Assembly: GCA_903813345.2 (NCBI GenBank)
Contig: CAIIXF020000012.1
Span: 24,070,184 to 24,134,183 of the forward strand
Length of the DNA stretch: 64,000 nt
From: Owenia fusiformis
Lineage: Eukaryota > Annelida > Polychaeta > Sabellida > Oweniidae
Reading direction: 5' to 3'
Shown here: piece after piece, positions 1 through 11,759 of the stretch
Layout: each line of letters starts with the position of its first letter
How positions within the stretch are numbered: the stretch's first letter is position 1
The notes under the pieces: generated by a model
The model's database searches: none
Seen by the model: only the letters and a program-made list of their open reading frames with translations
Told to the model about the DNA's origin: nothing
Program-made: the position numbers and the translations under genes

Positions 1-1110
1 CCTGTGAGAGATACCGAATAAGTAAAGCCAATTGGTAAACCAAATAGGTTAAAGAATCAAGGCCCTCAAGTTGCATGTTAAGACCTTCTGCAACCAGATT
101 TCAAACTCAATTTCATTCTTAATACAATTGTAATAATATATTATTTAACTGTTTACCGAGATTAATTTTTGAAAGCTACCCAAAACATTCAATGACATTT
201 GAAGCAGAAATAATTCAAGGTTCACATAGTCGACTTTGACTTTGGAGTACAAGGATAATTTCATGCAAAATTGGAAATTTTCCAACACCACTACAGTCTC
301 AGTATCAATGAACCCAACTATGTGGGCATATGGGGCTTCTTTACTGTAGTCACCATTTATAAAGAAGCTAAATATAATTCAACATACATGATATATTAAC
401 AAAACATTTAACAATACATGAGTACAAATACCTTATGATTATAATGTACAATTATATTGTGGAAATATCAATAGCTGTTTACAGCGAGTTTAAAGAATAG
501 AGAGGGGACATGTCAAAACGTAATGTATGCTTGAGACTACAAGGTTAAGGAGCAAGTACATATGTGAACACAATACAGAATATGATAGGAATTGATATTA
601 GTATGAATGAGTAAACTAGATTTTATTGATAATTTGAGTATGAATGGAAAACGTTCTAGATTTTTGTAATCTAGTAGCCTTGTATGAATGGAAAAACCAG
701 CTCGTGTCCCAAGGCTATGAGTTGCGAGTTTGAACATTGAAATATAGATCCACAGAAAAAATAGGTCCAACAAATAAACTAGAAAGAATTCCCTCCAGTT
801 TACTAGAGCAAGAAAGTTTGTGTGGGGGCAAATCAATTTTAGACAAACAGCAGATATATCAATCTGTTTAGTAAGACTTTCAATTTCCAGGGGGAACTTA
901 TTTATTACTCAAATACATTTCTATATTTGTCATTTTAACTGTGAAAACATACTTCAATTTATTAGGAGATAAGGAAAGGTCATCGTGTTATGCTTGTGTT
1001 AAGTAATTTAGTGACTTTCAGCTTAGCTTACAATGTTAACGATGATTGAATGAATATAGTACTGTGAATAAATTTAAAAACTAACCTATATATGTGTTAA
1101 CACCTGTCTA
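1..1110. other. Non-coding stretch, part of an AUTS2-family intron
   Basis: No convincing exon, RNA gene or clear transposon end is visible. The short open frames have no splice context or family resemblance. The stretch lies downstream (in minus-strand sense) of the AUTS2-family first exon at 6350-6616, so it is probably inside that gene's first intron. Confidence 0.4.
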
Positions 1111-1116
1111 AATTGA

Positions 1117-1345
1117 ACACCTCAATATAAACACAATTTATTCAAATAACATGGATGAATTAAGAGTACAGTAGAACTGGTATCTGTGAACAACTTATAC
1201 ATGAATTATGTATAAACTTAAATTCATCTCAATGTGAACACCTTTGGAAGTATCCAGAGCTTCTCTCTTAGTAAATTCTATGTAAGTGGAACACCTTTGG
1301 TCACTCTAAAAAGTGTTTCACATTAGAGGTGTTCCGCCTAAAGAG
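1117..1345. repeat. Degenerate interspersed repeat resembling pogo/Tigger-like miniature elements
   Basis: Several 'GAACACCTTTGG / GTGTTC' blocks occur here together with a motif like ACAGTAGAACTGGTA. Better-preserved relatives are at 27197-27379 and 46483-46625, where a start near AAAACCTGTG is matched by an end near CAGGTTT(T/C)ACTG. Boundaries are approximate and no target duplication was identified. Family assignment is an inference from end style only. Confidence 0.3.
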
Positions 1346-1689
1346 GTTTATTAAACATTTATTCAATTGGTCGTGGGAGTCTGGAAGTGTTTCAATTACA
1401 TAGGTGTTAGACTTACATCTAGGTGTTTCACTATACAGGTTTTACGATATGTCTTATTTTCATTATTTATGTTCAGAGATATATGTACTCTGACATTGCA
1501 TTTATCTGTCCAGTTCCTCTATACCATATTTGTTCCCTTACCCTTGAAGGAAAATAAAGAACTGAGGATCTAATAAGTTGATACAAACAAGTCTATTATA
1601 ACCAGAACAACGGCAACGCCAAAGCGTAGCGAATCCCATCGAACAGAAATGGCTGGCATTTTTACAAACGAAATATACAGCAAATATCA

Positions 1690-2182
1690 TAAAACAACAC
1701 ACCAGAAAGGCCACCATTTTCAAAATGGTTAGCCAAATTGTCATCAGAAGAAATAATATGCTTTTAGTAGCCACCTATAAAATTTTTGAAAAATCGCACA
1801 CATGTACTTGTGAAATAAGTAAAAAATGTAAAAATGACAGCCATTTTTTAAAATGGCCACCTACTATCCGAAGTGTCATGAGACAGTGTGCAAGGCTCGT
1901 GAGTATTCACATATCAAATATGAACAAAATCGCTTCACTACTTTTCAAGTTATAGTAAAAACGTAAAAATGGTGGTCATTTTTCAAAATGGCCGCCTACT
2001 ACCCAAAGTGTCATTAGACAGTGTGCCATGCTTAAAGTATTCACATATAAAATATGAAACATACCAAATATGAACAAAATCGCTGAACTACTTTTCAAGT
2101 TATAGTAAAAACGTAAAAATGGTGGTCATTTTTCAAAATGGCCACCTACTACCCAAAGTGTCATTAGACAGTGTGCCATGCT
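1690..2182. repeat. Left part of a 133-151 bp tandem array
   Basis: Units share 'AATATGAACAAAATCGCT', 'ACTACTTTTCAAGTTATAG' and a hairpin-prone block in which GGCCATTTT faces AAAATGGCC. Successive GTGTCAT(T/G)AGACAGTG landmarks are about 133 and 151 bp apart. The array is interrupted by the element at 2185-3292 and resumes to its right. The small open frames here are products of repetition, not genes. Confidence 0.75.
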
Positions 2183-2184
2183 TA

Positions 2185-3292
2185 GTACCCCACACAAGTT
2201 TTTGATAATAACTTTGACCCGTGATTTGAACACTCTATCCTTGACTATTTGTTATTAAATTTAGCACACATAAACTAGAGGAAATTTCCAACATTGGAAT
2301 TTTTTTGTTTTTATTTTACTTCAATAACAATCAAATTACAAGTAATCAAATCAAGGGTGTCATTAATGGGTTTTCACCAAATTGACGTCATAAAATCATT
2401 CTATGAATTGTTCATTTTAACAATTTTATTGACTTTTATCTCATTATCTTATCAATATTCATCTTATTGAATTTCATCTCGAAGCTATGAAGCAGCACTA
2501 TAACCCTGAAATTAAGGCTAAGTTACTGAATACTGGAATAAATGTTCCAATGCTACCCCCAAAGGGCCATTTGTTGAATCCAAGTGAAGTATTTAACAAT
2601 CGTGTTCAACAAAGAGTATGTAGGTGGAAACCGCCAGGAAATCCAAGAGATGAGTATGGGCATGGGGTAGTTGGGCCACGCAACTTTGAGAAGTGTGTGA
2701 TGGCCTTAAATGATGCGTTAGCTGAGATGCAGGATCATTCAATGTACGAAGCCTTTTATTTTAGAAGAGCGACTGGAAGATAATTCTACAAGCGGACACA
2801 TGGCAGTAAAGTCGCGCTATGACAGTATTATCGAAAAGAAAAAGATCGGCCCATAACAAGTATATTTTCAACTGGCCGAGGAAACTGTAAATCATACAAC
2901 CTTGACCATAGCCAGACAATTACAATCAGACAGTATAGATGTAGGACAAGTATACAATCTCCAAATGTAGGATTTGTAATAAACTATTCACTAGCACCAT
3001 AAGTACAGGACTGCTTTGAGATGAAATTCAATAAGATGAATATTGATAAGATAATGAGATAAAAGTCAATAAAATTTTTAAAATGAACAATTCATAGAAT
3101 GATTTTATGACGTCAATTTGGTGAAAACCCATTAATGACACCCTTGATTTGATTACTTGTAATTTTATTGTTATTGAAGTAAAATAAAAACAAAAAATTT
3201 CCAACATGTGTGCTAAATTTAATAACAAATAGTCAAGGATAGAGTGTTCAAATCACGGGTCAAAGTTATTATCAAAAACTTGTGTGGGGTAC
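2185..3292. mobile_element. TA-flanked DNA transposon remnant with about 300-bp inverted repeats
   Basis: The element starts GTACCCCACACAAG and ends with the reverse complement CTTGTGTGGGGTAC. The terminal inverted repeats run about 300 bp on each side and include a TGACGTCA-like block. It is flanked by TA (2183-2184 and 3293-3294). Neighbouring tandem units read 'GCTTATAGTATTC' without a break, so removing the element and one TA restores the empty site. A TA target duplication fits the Tc1/mariner (IS630) superfamily. The interior keeps a 98-aa frame resembling the end of a DDE transposase. Confidence 0.85.
2487..2783 (+). pseudogene. C-terminal fragment of a DDE-superfamily transposase
   Basis: This 98-residue frame contains LPPKGHLLNPSEVFNN near residues 23-38. 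The pattern matches the 'LPPYSP-LNPIE-W' block of Tc1/mariner-like DDE endonucleases, where the glutamate is the last catalytic acid. A conserved-looking PPGNPRDEYGHGVVGPRNFE block follows. The upstream catalytic aspartates are absent, so this is the tail of a decayed transposase inside the TA-flanked element. The first ATG lies at the left limit of the conserved part and need not be a real start. The match is from motif shape, not a database search. Confidence 0.55.
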
Positions 3293-3294
3293 TA

Positions 3295-3985
3295 TAGTAT
3301 TCACATATAAAATATGAAACATACCAAATATGAACAAAATCGCTGAACTACTTTTCGAGTTATAGTAAAATACGTTAAAATGGCAGCCATTTTTCAAAAT
3401 GGCCACCTTCTACCAAAAGTGTCATTAGACAATGTGACATGCTTATTTATAAGTATTCACATACCAAATATGAACAAAATTGCTTCACTACTTTTCGAGT
3501 TATTGTAAAATACGTTAAAATGGCGGCCATTTTTCAAACTTTTTTCAAAATGGCTGCCTTCCACCAAAAGTGTCATAGGACAGTGTGCCATGCTTATAGT
3601 ATTCACATACCAAATATGAACAAAATTGCTTCCCTACTTTTCGAGTTATAGTAAAATACGTTAAAATGGTGGCCATTTTTCAAAATGGCCGCCTTCTACC
3701 AAAAGTGTCATAGGACAGTGTGCCATGCTTATAGTATTCACATACCAAATATGAACAAAATCGCTCCACTACTTTTCGAGTTATAGTAAAATATGTTAAA
3801 ATGGCGGCCATTTTTCAAAAAAAATTTCAAAATGGCCGCCTTCTACCAAAAGTGTCATAGGACAGTGTGCCATGCTTATAGTATTCACATACCAAATATG
3901 AACAAAATCGCTCCACTACTTTTCGAGTTACAGCAAAAATCGTAAAATAACGAGTAAAGGCCGCCATTTTTCAAGATGGCTGCCA
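3295..3985. repeat. Right part of the 133-151 bp tandem array
   Basis: Four further units have GTGTCATAGGACAGTG landmarks at roughly 3419, 3569, 3706 and 3852. Each ends in complementary GGCGGCCATTTT / AAAATGGCCGCC blocks that could form hairpins. Units here resemble each other more than the left-hand units, which suggests later local amplification. Confidence 0.75.
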
Positions 3986-4099
3986 TGTGCTTTTTTAATA
4001 TCTACATTTGTAGCTTTATTAATGTCCTTTATAATTTTTTTACACTTAAAACATATTGCTATTACAGTTTTACATATTGTACCTAAATTACTGTAAAAT

Positions 4100-4350
4100 C
4101 GGCACTAAAATGGCCGCCATTTTGAAATGAGCGGCCATTTTGAAAATCGGCTTTCAAGCAGAACTTCTATCCCCATAGGGTATATGTGTACAAAATATGA
4201 ACAAAATCGGGCCAACGGTATTTGAGTTATTGCCCGGACGGACGGACAGACGGACAGACGGACGTACGTACGGACGGACGTACGGACGGACGGACGGACG
4301 GACGGAGGCGTTCCCTATATCCCTCCGAACTTCGTTCGATGGGATAATAA
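4100..4350. repeat. Repeat tail with (GGAC)n microsatellite
   Basis: A GGAC/GTAC-type tetranucleotide tract spans about 4235-4306. It is preceded by 'AAAATATGAACAAAATCGG', also found in the tandem array to the left, and followed by 'CCGAACTTCGTTCG'. The tract reads as Arg-Pro-Ser-Val repeats on the minus strand, a low-complexity artefact. Confidence 0.7.
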
Positions 4351-4459
4351 CCCAAATCAACTAATTGAAGTGAAAGTCGTTGGTTGCTTAAAAGATTAAT
4401 CCCACGCAGACAGCCATCCCACAGGATAACCCCACAAAAGACCCCTCCTACACACAATC

Positions 4460-6220
4460 AAATGATGACATAGCAGTCTTTCACGTAATAAACTGCAAGA
4501 TTCTGTAAATAGAATTATGCATAAAGCAGTTGACTTGCCCTTCAAATGTCAACTGTATAGTCATAACTGTGTAATATGGAATCTATTTCATCCTCAAACA
4601 GGATGGGTATACAGTAAAACCTGCCTAACCAGAGAACCTTTCAATTTGGTATTTCAATAGAGTATTATAGTAGGTGTCTTATTAGCAGAGGTTCAAAGTT
4701 ATGTGTCAGATGATTTTAAAGCGGCAGTGTTCTACTTAGTCTTTTTTCTACCTACCCAATGCAAAAGCTACACTCCAAATCAGTGTAGGCTCTAAGCATA
4801 AGGGCCAGCTTGCTGGTCATTACCAGGTTATTTCTGATATGGACAAGTTGATTTTTTCACTAGGTATTCTAGGAAAATAACATTACAACTGGTCTGTAAT
4901 GCCATTTTGACCAGCAGGTTTAGGATCCTTAGGTCATACACTGCTTCAAATGCTCCAGGTTTATTTCATTCAAACTCATTTAATTAGTCATGTTTCAAAA
5001 CCCTGGACTTGATATAGTAATAGGGGAGATCTCAAAGCATGACAAACACAACATCTTAATAGTCAATCTCATAAGTATATGAGTCATGAGATGCTCCCTT
5101 ATACAGAAATTCAATATCCTAAGACATATTATTATCAGAAACTCACAGACAAATTGTGAGGATGCCTTCCTGGACTTAAGATCAACTGATCCTTTCAATA
5201 ATCTTAAACCAGGGACACAGGGACCACTTCAATGAGCAAGGGCTGACTGGGGGGAGAGGGCGAGTCTAGGGAGGGGTAGAGCAGATCTAGGCCACATGGT
5301 TTGTATACTGTAATATGCTATTAAGGATGTAAGCTATTAAGGTTGTATTTTGTATAAAAAGTCTCATAACTAATTCCTAGCTCAATTCAATATATGTCAT
5401 TGTTTACATAAGGGATTGTGTAGGTGGTAGACAATGGGGAAGGGGGGGGGGGGGTTTCTCTGGTACTGATATTACATTTGAATTCATCTTGAATCATGGT
5501 CATGATGATGGCCATATTTGAGTCAACAGGAAACCCAACATAGAAACATGCTAAATCATATGCTTGTTCTAATTTATCAAAATATTCATTAAGTTTCTGA
5601 AAGCTAAAAAACTTTTATCTCTTCATTTCAAACCCAGATTAATTTTTCACTTCTTGTCACTTTGTCAGTTTCATATTGTGTCCCCTTACAATTTAGTACA
5701 AACATATTAGAATTCTAATCTCCCAACTTCAGAAATATTTGACCCGGAATATGTTATTCATGGGGATGATGGTCTTAAAAGTGAGAATGGACAGTTATTT
5801 TGATAAATTAACAACAAAAATATTTGTTCTAATGAACAATGTTCTATTTACTTACCTTGTCACTATAGATTTGATTATAATATCTTTCAAATTAAGTATC
5901 ATGAAACTTATCAGTTGCTACAAGACATGTAATACAATTTGAAAAAATCAATCAGAAGTACAGAGTATTACTAATCTCCCTATTTAGACAAGTGGTTAAT
6001 AACTAAAACAGTCACCAGGTTTAGTGTAGTCTATAAAAATAATATCAAAACTGAATCCGATTATCTGTTCCTGAAATTATTAAAATACAGGTGCCAGCAT
6101 TCTTCAGAATTCTTCCAATACTGAATATCAAGAGAGTCTGTGCTAAAATAAAGTTACATTTGGGAAACATTCAAACAAATTTAAAAATGTAAAAATCAGA
6201 GGATAGATCTAGTTGATTTA
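4460..6220. other. Non-coding, probable AUTS2-family first intron
   Basis: No exon or RNA gene is recognisable. A 'TACAGTAAAACCTGCC' motif near 4610 recalls the pogo-like miniature-element ends seen elsewhere. A poly-G run lies near 5440. The region sits directly downstream, in minus-strand sense, of the splice donor at 6349-6348. Confidence 0.4.
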
Positions 6221-6349
6221 ATATATTATGTATAAAGCAAGGGATACAGAAACCGAAATTTCCACAGGCCCATTGGAATGCCCTATCAATATGCCTTTGT
6301 GTGCTCAACACATGCTTCAATATCACAGTGTACATAAATTGTGCCTTAC

Positions 6350-6616
6350 CTCAAAAGACTCCAGACCGTCCAATGATTTGAAACTCATGAAGCAAAATCC
6401 ATCGATAATGTCTTCTCCCTCGGCCTCTGAGCTACTTGAGCTCATGTGGCGGCGCTTGGCTTTTACTTTAGCCTTTCCTTTCGTTGGTCTGGGGGTTAGA
6501 TCCTCCTCCCCGTCGCTCCCAGATACGGGATCAACCGTTTTCTTACCCTTCTCATTTTTCTCCTTGACTCGACGTTTCTGCCGAGGATTTCGTTTTGGAT
6601 CGCCCGTATTCTCCAT
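6350..6616 (-). CDS. AUTS2-like: AUTS2/fibrosin-family protein, first coding exon (partial gene)
   Basis: The exon encodes 89 residues from ATG 6616-6614, with an in-frame TAG ten codons upstream (6649-6647), so the start is well fixed. It ends at a strong donor, GAG|GTAAGG, in phase 0. The N-terminal two thirds is Lys/Arg-rich (RRVKEKNEKGKK, KGKAKVKAKRR), consistent with a nuclear protein. A serine-rich acidic stretch follows, then EGEDIIDGFCFMSFKSLDGLE. The EDIIDGF..-SF-LE block is the hallmark of the first exon of AUTS2, FBRS and FBRSL1; vertebrate AUTS2 works with a variant Polycomb PRC1 complex in transcription. The remaining exons would lie to the left, beyond this window, after a first intron of more than 6 kb. 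Recognition rests on this motif alone. Confidence 0.75.
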
Positions 6617-7263
6617 TGGATTTCTCGGTGAATATCCAGCCTTTTCCTACAATCGAACCCTCATCGGGTTCCCTGAATACTCAGCTAAATCCAGATGTAA
6701 TCCGTTGTGTGTAAAATCCACAGGATGGGGGTGTAAATCCACTAAAATCCAACAGAATTTGATGAAAGTTGGAACAATTGTTCCAAATGGCGGATAATAC
6801 AAAATGGCCGCATAACTCAAGGCACTTGTCATATCAATGCGCATCTAGAATATAATTCCTTTGAAATCACGTACTAGTTCCAATCCAATATCTAATTCAA
6901 CTCTCAACATACTAAAGAGAGATAACATGTTAGGTATATTTGATCGATTTTAGTACAAATGACCATGAAATGCAGAGAAATAATTTGAAATGATCGAGTT
7001 AAGACTGAAGAAGTAGAACCACAAATGGTAAACTAAAAACAGTGGACTGGTCATAAAAATGGTCATAACTTTGTCCAGCAAAGTGGTACAGAACTCCATC
7101 CCCATTTGCTCTTCTGCATAATCTATTCTATACATATAGAAGCCCCATGGATTTCTATTGTTTACGGGAGAGTATAACGGATGTCCCTGGGGGTCGCTGG
7201 GGGCAGGTGCGATTCTAGTAGCCTACCTAATATTGACTAGACCTACTCCCGGCGGCCTAAGTA

Positions 7264-8046
7264 AGGGAACATGGGGCAAAACGGCCCTGTGGGGCAAAGT
7301 GGCTCATCAAAATATATTTTGAACTATAAAAGGATGGTTCTTCAAAAGTCACATGATCAAATTTTGAAATTTCTGCCACCTTTTCGACCGCCCTTTTTTA
7401 ATCTAGCAGCGTCTTGCCTTACATAGTCTACCAGCAACAATAGAATATCATTTTGAATTAACATTTTACATAGAGTATGCATATTTATTCTTTATTTGTG
7501 AAAATTTCGAGTTTCAAATATTAGTTAAATTAAAATGACGTTTATTTGAAAATTCGAATGTCTCTGGGGCAAAACGGCCCACACAGGTTATAACATACAA
7601 AAATCTTATTGTACAAAAATAATTGATATCAAATATAACGATTTTAACATTTGGTTTGTACCTTGTTTCCTTCCGAGACATATAAAATGACTAGAATTAT
7701 GGTAGGTGTTAAAAATACTGTATCTGTCAAAGGTTTAAATGTCTGAGATAAGATGTGTGTGGACGAGTCTTGTAATTGATTAATCTTGGTTTTAAAACCC
7801 ATGTAACAGAGGGTGGGCCATTTTGCCCCGCCCATGGGCCATTTTGCCCCACTCCCGATATTATTTTTGATCATTGAAAAATCACCGAAGATATTCCTAG
7901 ACAGGTATAAAACACTCGAAAAATGTAAACCACAACCCATTAATAAAGTGGAACATCAAAGTGCGCGATGATTGACAGATAAGAGCATTACCCGTACGGA
8001 ACAACTTAAAATTTAATTTTAAGGGCCGTTTTGCCCCATGTTCCCT
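7264..8046. mobile_element. TA-flanked inverted-repeat element with GGGGCAAAACGGCCC ends
   Basis: The left end AGGGAACATGGGGCAAAACG is matched in reverse complement at the right end (ending TTGCCCCATGTTCCCT). TA dinucleotides lie at 7262-7263 and 8047-8048. Interior copies of the GGGGCAAAACGGCCC / GGGCCATTTTGCCCC motif occur near 7567, 7818 and 7835. No transposase is visible, so it is probably a non-autonomous element about 780 bp long. Confidence 0.7.
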
Positions 8047-8851
8047 TACTACACTTAGGGGAGAGTCCAACTTTTTTCTCGAATTTGACGAGCTTAGTCG
8101 GAGGAGAAACGTTATCCTTTTTGAAAATCTCATTGAACCCTTCTTATAAACTAATGCCAATTTTTCAAACAATAGGCTTGTTTTGAAAATAAGGCCACTA
8201 TGACCTAATTCACGGGTAGTATCTAAAGCCCCGCTATGATTTAGAAGTCGCGAGCAAATACCCGCTGAAATCGCGAGCAATTAAAAGAAAAGAAGGGTTA
8301 TATTTTGTTTACTTAAATTGTTTGTTATAAAAAGCGTTTTCATTTAATTTTACTCAATTATTACATGGTATTGATACTAAAAAGCAACTTCTTCAAAAAA
8401 GGATCACGAGCTGATGTTCTGAGTTTTGTTATTCGATAATTGGAGAGAGAATGTATCATCTTGAATCTTTATCTATATACTTCCATATTTTATAGCTGAA
8501 GAAGGTCATTGCCCTTCAGTTAAAATGGTCATAGTAATATGAAATGAAGGTATTGTGAGTTTCACTTCCTAAAGTTTCACAAAAAATTATATATTTCAAT
8601 TTTAGCATATCCCTTGAGGCCCCGCTTCTACCATGAGCAATAAACTAAAGATCCCGCTGAAAACATGAGGAGGCCCCGCTGAAAACATGAGGAGGTCCCG
8701 CTGAAATCAGGAGCAAGTGGCTCTCTAAAAGGGAGTGAAGACCGATTTGACTTTGCAAATCTGCCACGACTGTAGCCAACGTAATAAATATATTAATTAT
8801 TGATACTCTACAGAGCACATCTATATCATATATCATTGTCATTGTTATTAT

Positions 8852-8897
8852 CGGTTCGAGCAACCCCCCCCCCTTACCAAAAGCTGGCTACAAGCAT
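8852..8897 (+). mobile_element. Truncated right end of the CAGG-type hAT-like family
   Basis: About 45 bp (GGTTCGAGC, poly-C, then AAAAGCTGGCTAC.AGCATG) match the right terminus of the element ending at 62790. No left end is nearby, so this is a solo terminal fragment. Confidence 0.55.
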
Positions 8898-9239
8898 GAT
8901 TCCAATAAAACCATTTCACTTAATGTATTTCGACCTGACTCCATCGAGAAATTTACCAAGAGAAGATTTAAATCCATTCCACGACTTTTGACAAGTTTCA
9001 AATAACTCGTTCTTCTTTGTATGCAATTTATATTTATATTTCACTGAAGTTACATTATACTGTAGTTCAGTATATTACTACCTTAGAGGATTCAGCACCA
9101 ATGGCGCACACATTTGAAAAGGCAATTTATGGATCAACTGCTAGATGTAAGTAACAAAGGAGTACATCATCCGACTATGAGTCCGAAATAATAATAATCA
9201 AATAATTTCATCATTAACAATTAATCGTAGGTTATGTTA

Positions 9240-9975
9240 AACGCACGTGTTACGCGGAAAACATGATGCAAATATGTGTCATATTCTGCAATAAATATGG
9301 CATATTCACTTGCAGTGTATGACAGATTCAGCTGCAGTATATTGCATACCCACTAAGCAATGAGAACACGATACAGAAGTACGCAATTGTCAATTGCATT
9401 GATTGAACAAATGGGTAATCATTGTGTCATTTTCACCTGCGGTATATGACATATTCGGCAAGTGAGTATGACATATTCTGCAGGTGACTATCAGGTATTC
9501 ACTGAAATCAATGTATCGCATATTCACGGCGGAATATCGCATACTCACCTGCGGAATATGCCATAAACTGCAGGTGAGTATGGCATATACTGTATACCCG
9601 TATCACAAATACCACGCAACCATAAATGTATGCCATACTCCGCGTAACATCGTATGTGTTACGCGGAATATGGCATATATTCATGGTTGCGTGGTATTTG
9701 TGATACGGGTGTATATGCCATATTCAGCTGTGGTATATGGCGTATTCTGCAGGTGAGTATGGCATATTCCGTATTGAATATGTGATACATTGATTTCAGT
9801 AAATACCCCATGCTCGCAGAATATGTCATACTCACTTGCAGAATATGCCTTACACCGCGGGTGAGTATGCCATATACCGCAGGTGAATCTATCATACTCC
9901 ACAAGTGAATATGCCATATTCATTGTGGAATATGACATATATTTGAATCGTGTTTACCGCGTAACAATATGTCCA
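9240..9975. repeat. Central palindrome built from GAATATGNCATATTC-type units
   Basis: Short self-complementary units (GCATATTC / GAATATGC, CACCTGCGG / CAGGTGAG) repeat densely. The block also folds on itself as a whole: the ACCCGTATCACAAATACC segment near 9594 is mirrored near 9710. GTTACGCGG at 9249-9257 pairs with CCGCGTAAC near 9957-9966, and the same pair flanks the centre near 9650. The arms differ by small indels and substitutions, so it is older than the 30.1-35.0 kb palindrome. Confidence 0.75.
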
Positions 9976-11135
9976 GGAAAATGGCTTATGCAGGACATAC
10001 GATTTATATGTCCCGGATCCTCGTTTGAGCCGGACATACGAAAAATATTTGCCCGGATATGGAATATATTCCCGGTTGATATGTCCCTGAAAATTATCAG
10101 GTATGGAATACAAATCATCATTATTTTAATAAATATTTAAAAACAAAAACTTGAATGTTATTGTTAAATTATAAAAGTAGAACCTGAATTATCATGGAGA
10201 CTTTGTGGTTCTCCTTTCTCTCTAAATTTCATCTTCTTGCAACTTGGGGTGTCTTTGTTTAATACAAGACTCATTACTCTGAACCTCAGGCTTCAATTAA
10301 GTTCATTCTTGAAATGATATCCACCTTTCTCCTATACATTTTGATATGGATGCAACTCTATAAAATGTTTGACGAAATCTCTGGTGGCTTGAAGTTGGAA
10401 TGGAAACATTAGAAACCTGGCCCTAGAATGAAACAGTATATATACAGTAATTATTAGAAGTACTTAACTTGGTATTTCGTGCACGTTTATTTGAAGAACC
10501 TCAATATTTTATGTAATAGTAACGAGCTTTCCTCGTGATCGAAGCGGGTACTCGTGATAACTGCTCCTGTTTTCAGCGGGACCTCCTCATGTTTTCAGCG
10601 GGGCTTCCTCATAATTTCAGCGGGGCCACTGGCACACCTTCAATGATGTATTTCACCCCCCACAGTGGATGTTTTTGAAAACAAACTTATCAATACATAC
10701 AATGTTGGTCCAATATTCATAATGAGGTATGTATGTCGTAGTTCTTGTCTCTATTTTAACCATAAAAGTAACATGTTAACAGTAAATTATGCAAACGTGC
10801 ATATTGACGTCCGTTTCTTCCATGCCAGTAAAAATAGTTATCTTTCATGTCATTGTTTGTGAAGATATACCTGTTCTGAAAGTATACCTAAAGTATCAAA
10901 GAACAGTAATGCGTATTCTTACCTTTTTGGTCCATATTTCCAGATGAATTAAATAAAAAGGACTTTGCTCGTGATTTCAGCGGGAACTTGCTCGCGATCT
11001 CTCAATTACAACGGGGCTTTGGATACAACCCGTGTAATTTAGGAAAATTGTTGTTCACATGTTACATTATCAGATTTATCAGTGAAGTTTTGGGTGGATG
11101 ATACTGACCTCTTCTTATTGCATCCCCCAGGTGCG

Positions 11136-11393
11136 CTGGCGGATCTGGGGGGGGGGGGCCTTGGGTTGGAAAAAAATGGGGCCCAAAAAGATTTTGGGCC
11201 AAAAAAGGCCTTTTTGGTCATTACTGGGCCTTTCAAGGCCTTACTTTTTAATTTCAGGCCAAATTTTGAAGATAATGGGCCTCAAAATTTGGGCCCACTT
11301 TTGGGTTTTAGGGGCCAAAAAGGGGCCGGAAGTTTTTTTCTCTGACCTGAAATTTGCCCCCCCCCCTTATTGGTTCCCAGATCCACCCCCGAG
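11136..11393. mobile_element. Miniature hAT-like element with 5-bp duplication GTGCG
   Basis: The left end CTGGCGGATCTGG and the right end CCAGATCCACCCCCGAG are imperfect inverted repeats. GTGCG flanks both sides (11131-11135 and 11394-11398). The interior is rich in TTTGGGCC/GGCC repeats, like the larger relative at 61914-62790. There is no coding capacity. Confidence 0.65.
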
Positions 11394-11456
11394 GTGCGTC
11401 TAAATTGAATTGAGATCCTAATTTTTCCATCTGAAAATAAGAAATCTGGTCTTCAT

Positions 11457-11740
11457 TTTTTTTTTTTTTTTTTTTTTTTATTCTTTATTCAATTTTAGTA
11501 CATACAAATTACACATGTAGTGACTGCCGAAGTTGAAAAACATTGGTGGCAGTTTTTCTGGTCTTCATGGGAAATATTTTTTGCTCCAACCTCCACCATT
11601 CTTCATTTCCAGATCGACCCCAGATCTGGGGGGCACAGCCCCCCCCCCCTTGGGTGGGCCCAGAAAAATTGGGCCCAAAAAATGTTCGGCCAAAAAAGGC
11701 CTTAAGCTCCCCCCCCCCTCCCCCTAGATCAAGCTGACAC
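11457..11740. repeat. Poly-T tract and a degraded copy of the same GGCC-rich element
   Basis: A T homopolymer spans about 11457-11479. From about 11600 to 11740 the sequence again shows CCAGATCTGGGG, poly-C, 'GGGCCCAGAAAAATTGGGCCC' type blocks and a C-rich end, resembling the element at 11136-11393. Its boundaries are unclear. Confidence 0.45.
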
Positions 11741-11759
11741 TTAGAGGTGGATCAAGGCC

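Larger units (their letters stand above)
8195..11040. mobile_element. Large imperfect fold-back element with nested palindromes
   Basis: Three nested pairs of inverted blocks share a centre near 9.62-9.65 kb. The outermost pair carries CACGGGT..TATC.AAAGCCCCG at about 8203 and its complement ending near 11037. The middle pair, near 8650-8720 and 10558-10632, repeats CCCGCTGAAAACATGAGG. The innermost palindrome is at 9240-9975. All reading frames inside are artefacts. No target duplication was found, so exact limits are uncertain. Confidence 0.65.

Noticed and set aside
4154-4457. Arg-Pro-Ser-Val repeat proteins on the minus strand
   Set aside because: They are translations of the GGAC-type microsatellite.
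6228-6797. 189-aa plus-strand open frame
   Set aside because: It is antisense to the AUTS2-like exon, which has a family motif, a fixed start and a strong donor.
9484-10140. Multiple 73-90 aa frames on both strands
   Set aside because: They arise from the palindromic GAATATG/CATATTC core; similar frames on both strands reflect symmetry.
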